A DNA stretch of 13,477 bases from Bordetella parapertussis (lineage in GTDB: Bacteria; Pseudomonadota; Gammaproteobacteria; Burkholderiales; Burkholderiaceae_B). Location: assembly GCA_945911685.1 (NCBI GenBank), contig CAMEAW010000068.1:1-13477 (forward strand), in the 5' to 3' direction. Made by a program: the position numbers and the translations under genes. The notes beneath the pieces were generated by a model. That model searched no databases. It was not told the DNA's origin and saw only the letters and a program-made list of their open reading frames with translations. This document shows positions 13,460 through 13,477 of this stretch, piece by piece. Every line of letters begins with the position of its first letter. Within the stretch, counting starts at the first letter, position 1.

Positions 13460-13477
13460 GACTGGAATCCTCTAGGT

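Overview
The window looks like a chromosomal segment of a betaproteobacterium, most likely Burkholderiales close to Alcaligenaceae or Comamonadaceae. The evidence is three separate Bug-family (TctC-type) periplasmic receptors without any transporter membrane subunits, a pattern typical of that order, together with moderate GC content and the sequence style of the housekeeping-type proteins. The taxonomic placement is inference. I see no mobile element, phage gene, CRISPR array, rRNA or tRNA.

Left part (1-3927): the 3' end of a Bug receptor gene is followed by a run of three very small envelope-protein genes (772-1401). These are a secreted 104-aa protein with two mature cysteines, a tiny lipoprotein whose signal peptide and mature part lie in different frames (an apparent 1-nt frameshift), and a 43-aa single-pass membrane protein. 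A VOC/glyoxalase-fold protein faces this cluster from the minus strand, with two inverted repeats between them. Then come an outer-membrane beta-barrel protein that starts with TTG and a NodB-fold deacetylase-like protein of the PuuE-like type with altered catalytic motifs.

Middle (3942-8784): a membrane-anchored PAS-GGDEF-EAL protein (minus strand) has both catalytic signatures intact. A 451-bp gene-free region with two hairpins follows. Next is a plus-strand sulfur operon: a periplasmic two-domain rhodanese, a YeeE/YedE thiosulfate-type transporter, and a 56-aa membrane-anchored peptide ending in a cysteine-containing tail. A convergent 69-aa coiled-coil plus membrane-tail protein closes this part.

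Right part (8972-13459, minus strand): this is a compact catabolic cluster that reads leftwards as Bug receptor, 79-aa small protein, amidase-signature hydrolase, isochorismatase-fold cysteine hydrolase, Bug receptor. The spacings are 10 nt, 2 nt, a 4-nt ATGA overlap and 106 nt. The simplest reading is capture of an amide or carbamoyl-type organic acid by the receptors, followed by two hydrolytic steps in the cytoplasm. The 79-aa protein sits where a GatC/AtzG-like helper subunit of the amidase would be expected. The substrate cannot be read from the sequence. The most interesting points are the rhodanese-YeeE-small-Cys-peptide trio, the amidase with its possible small subunit, and the three-gene small envelope cluster with the split lipoprotein.
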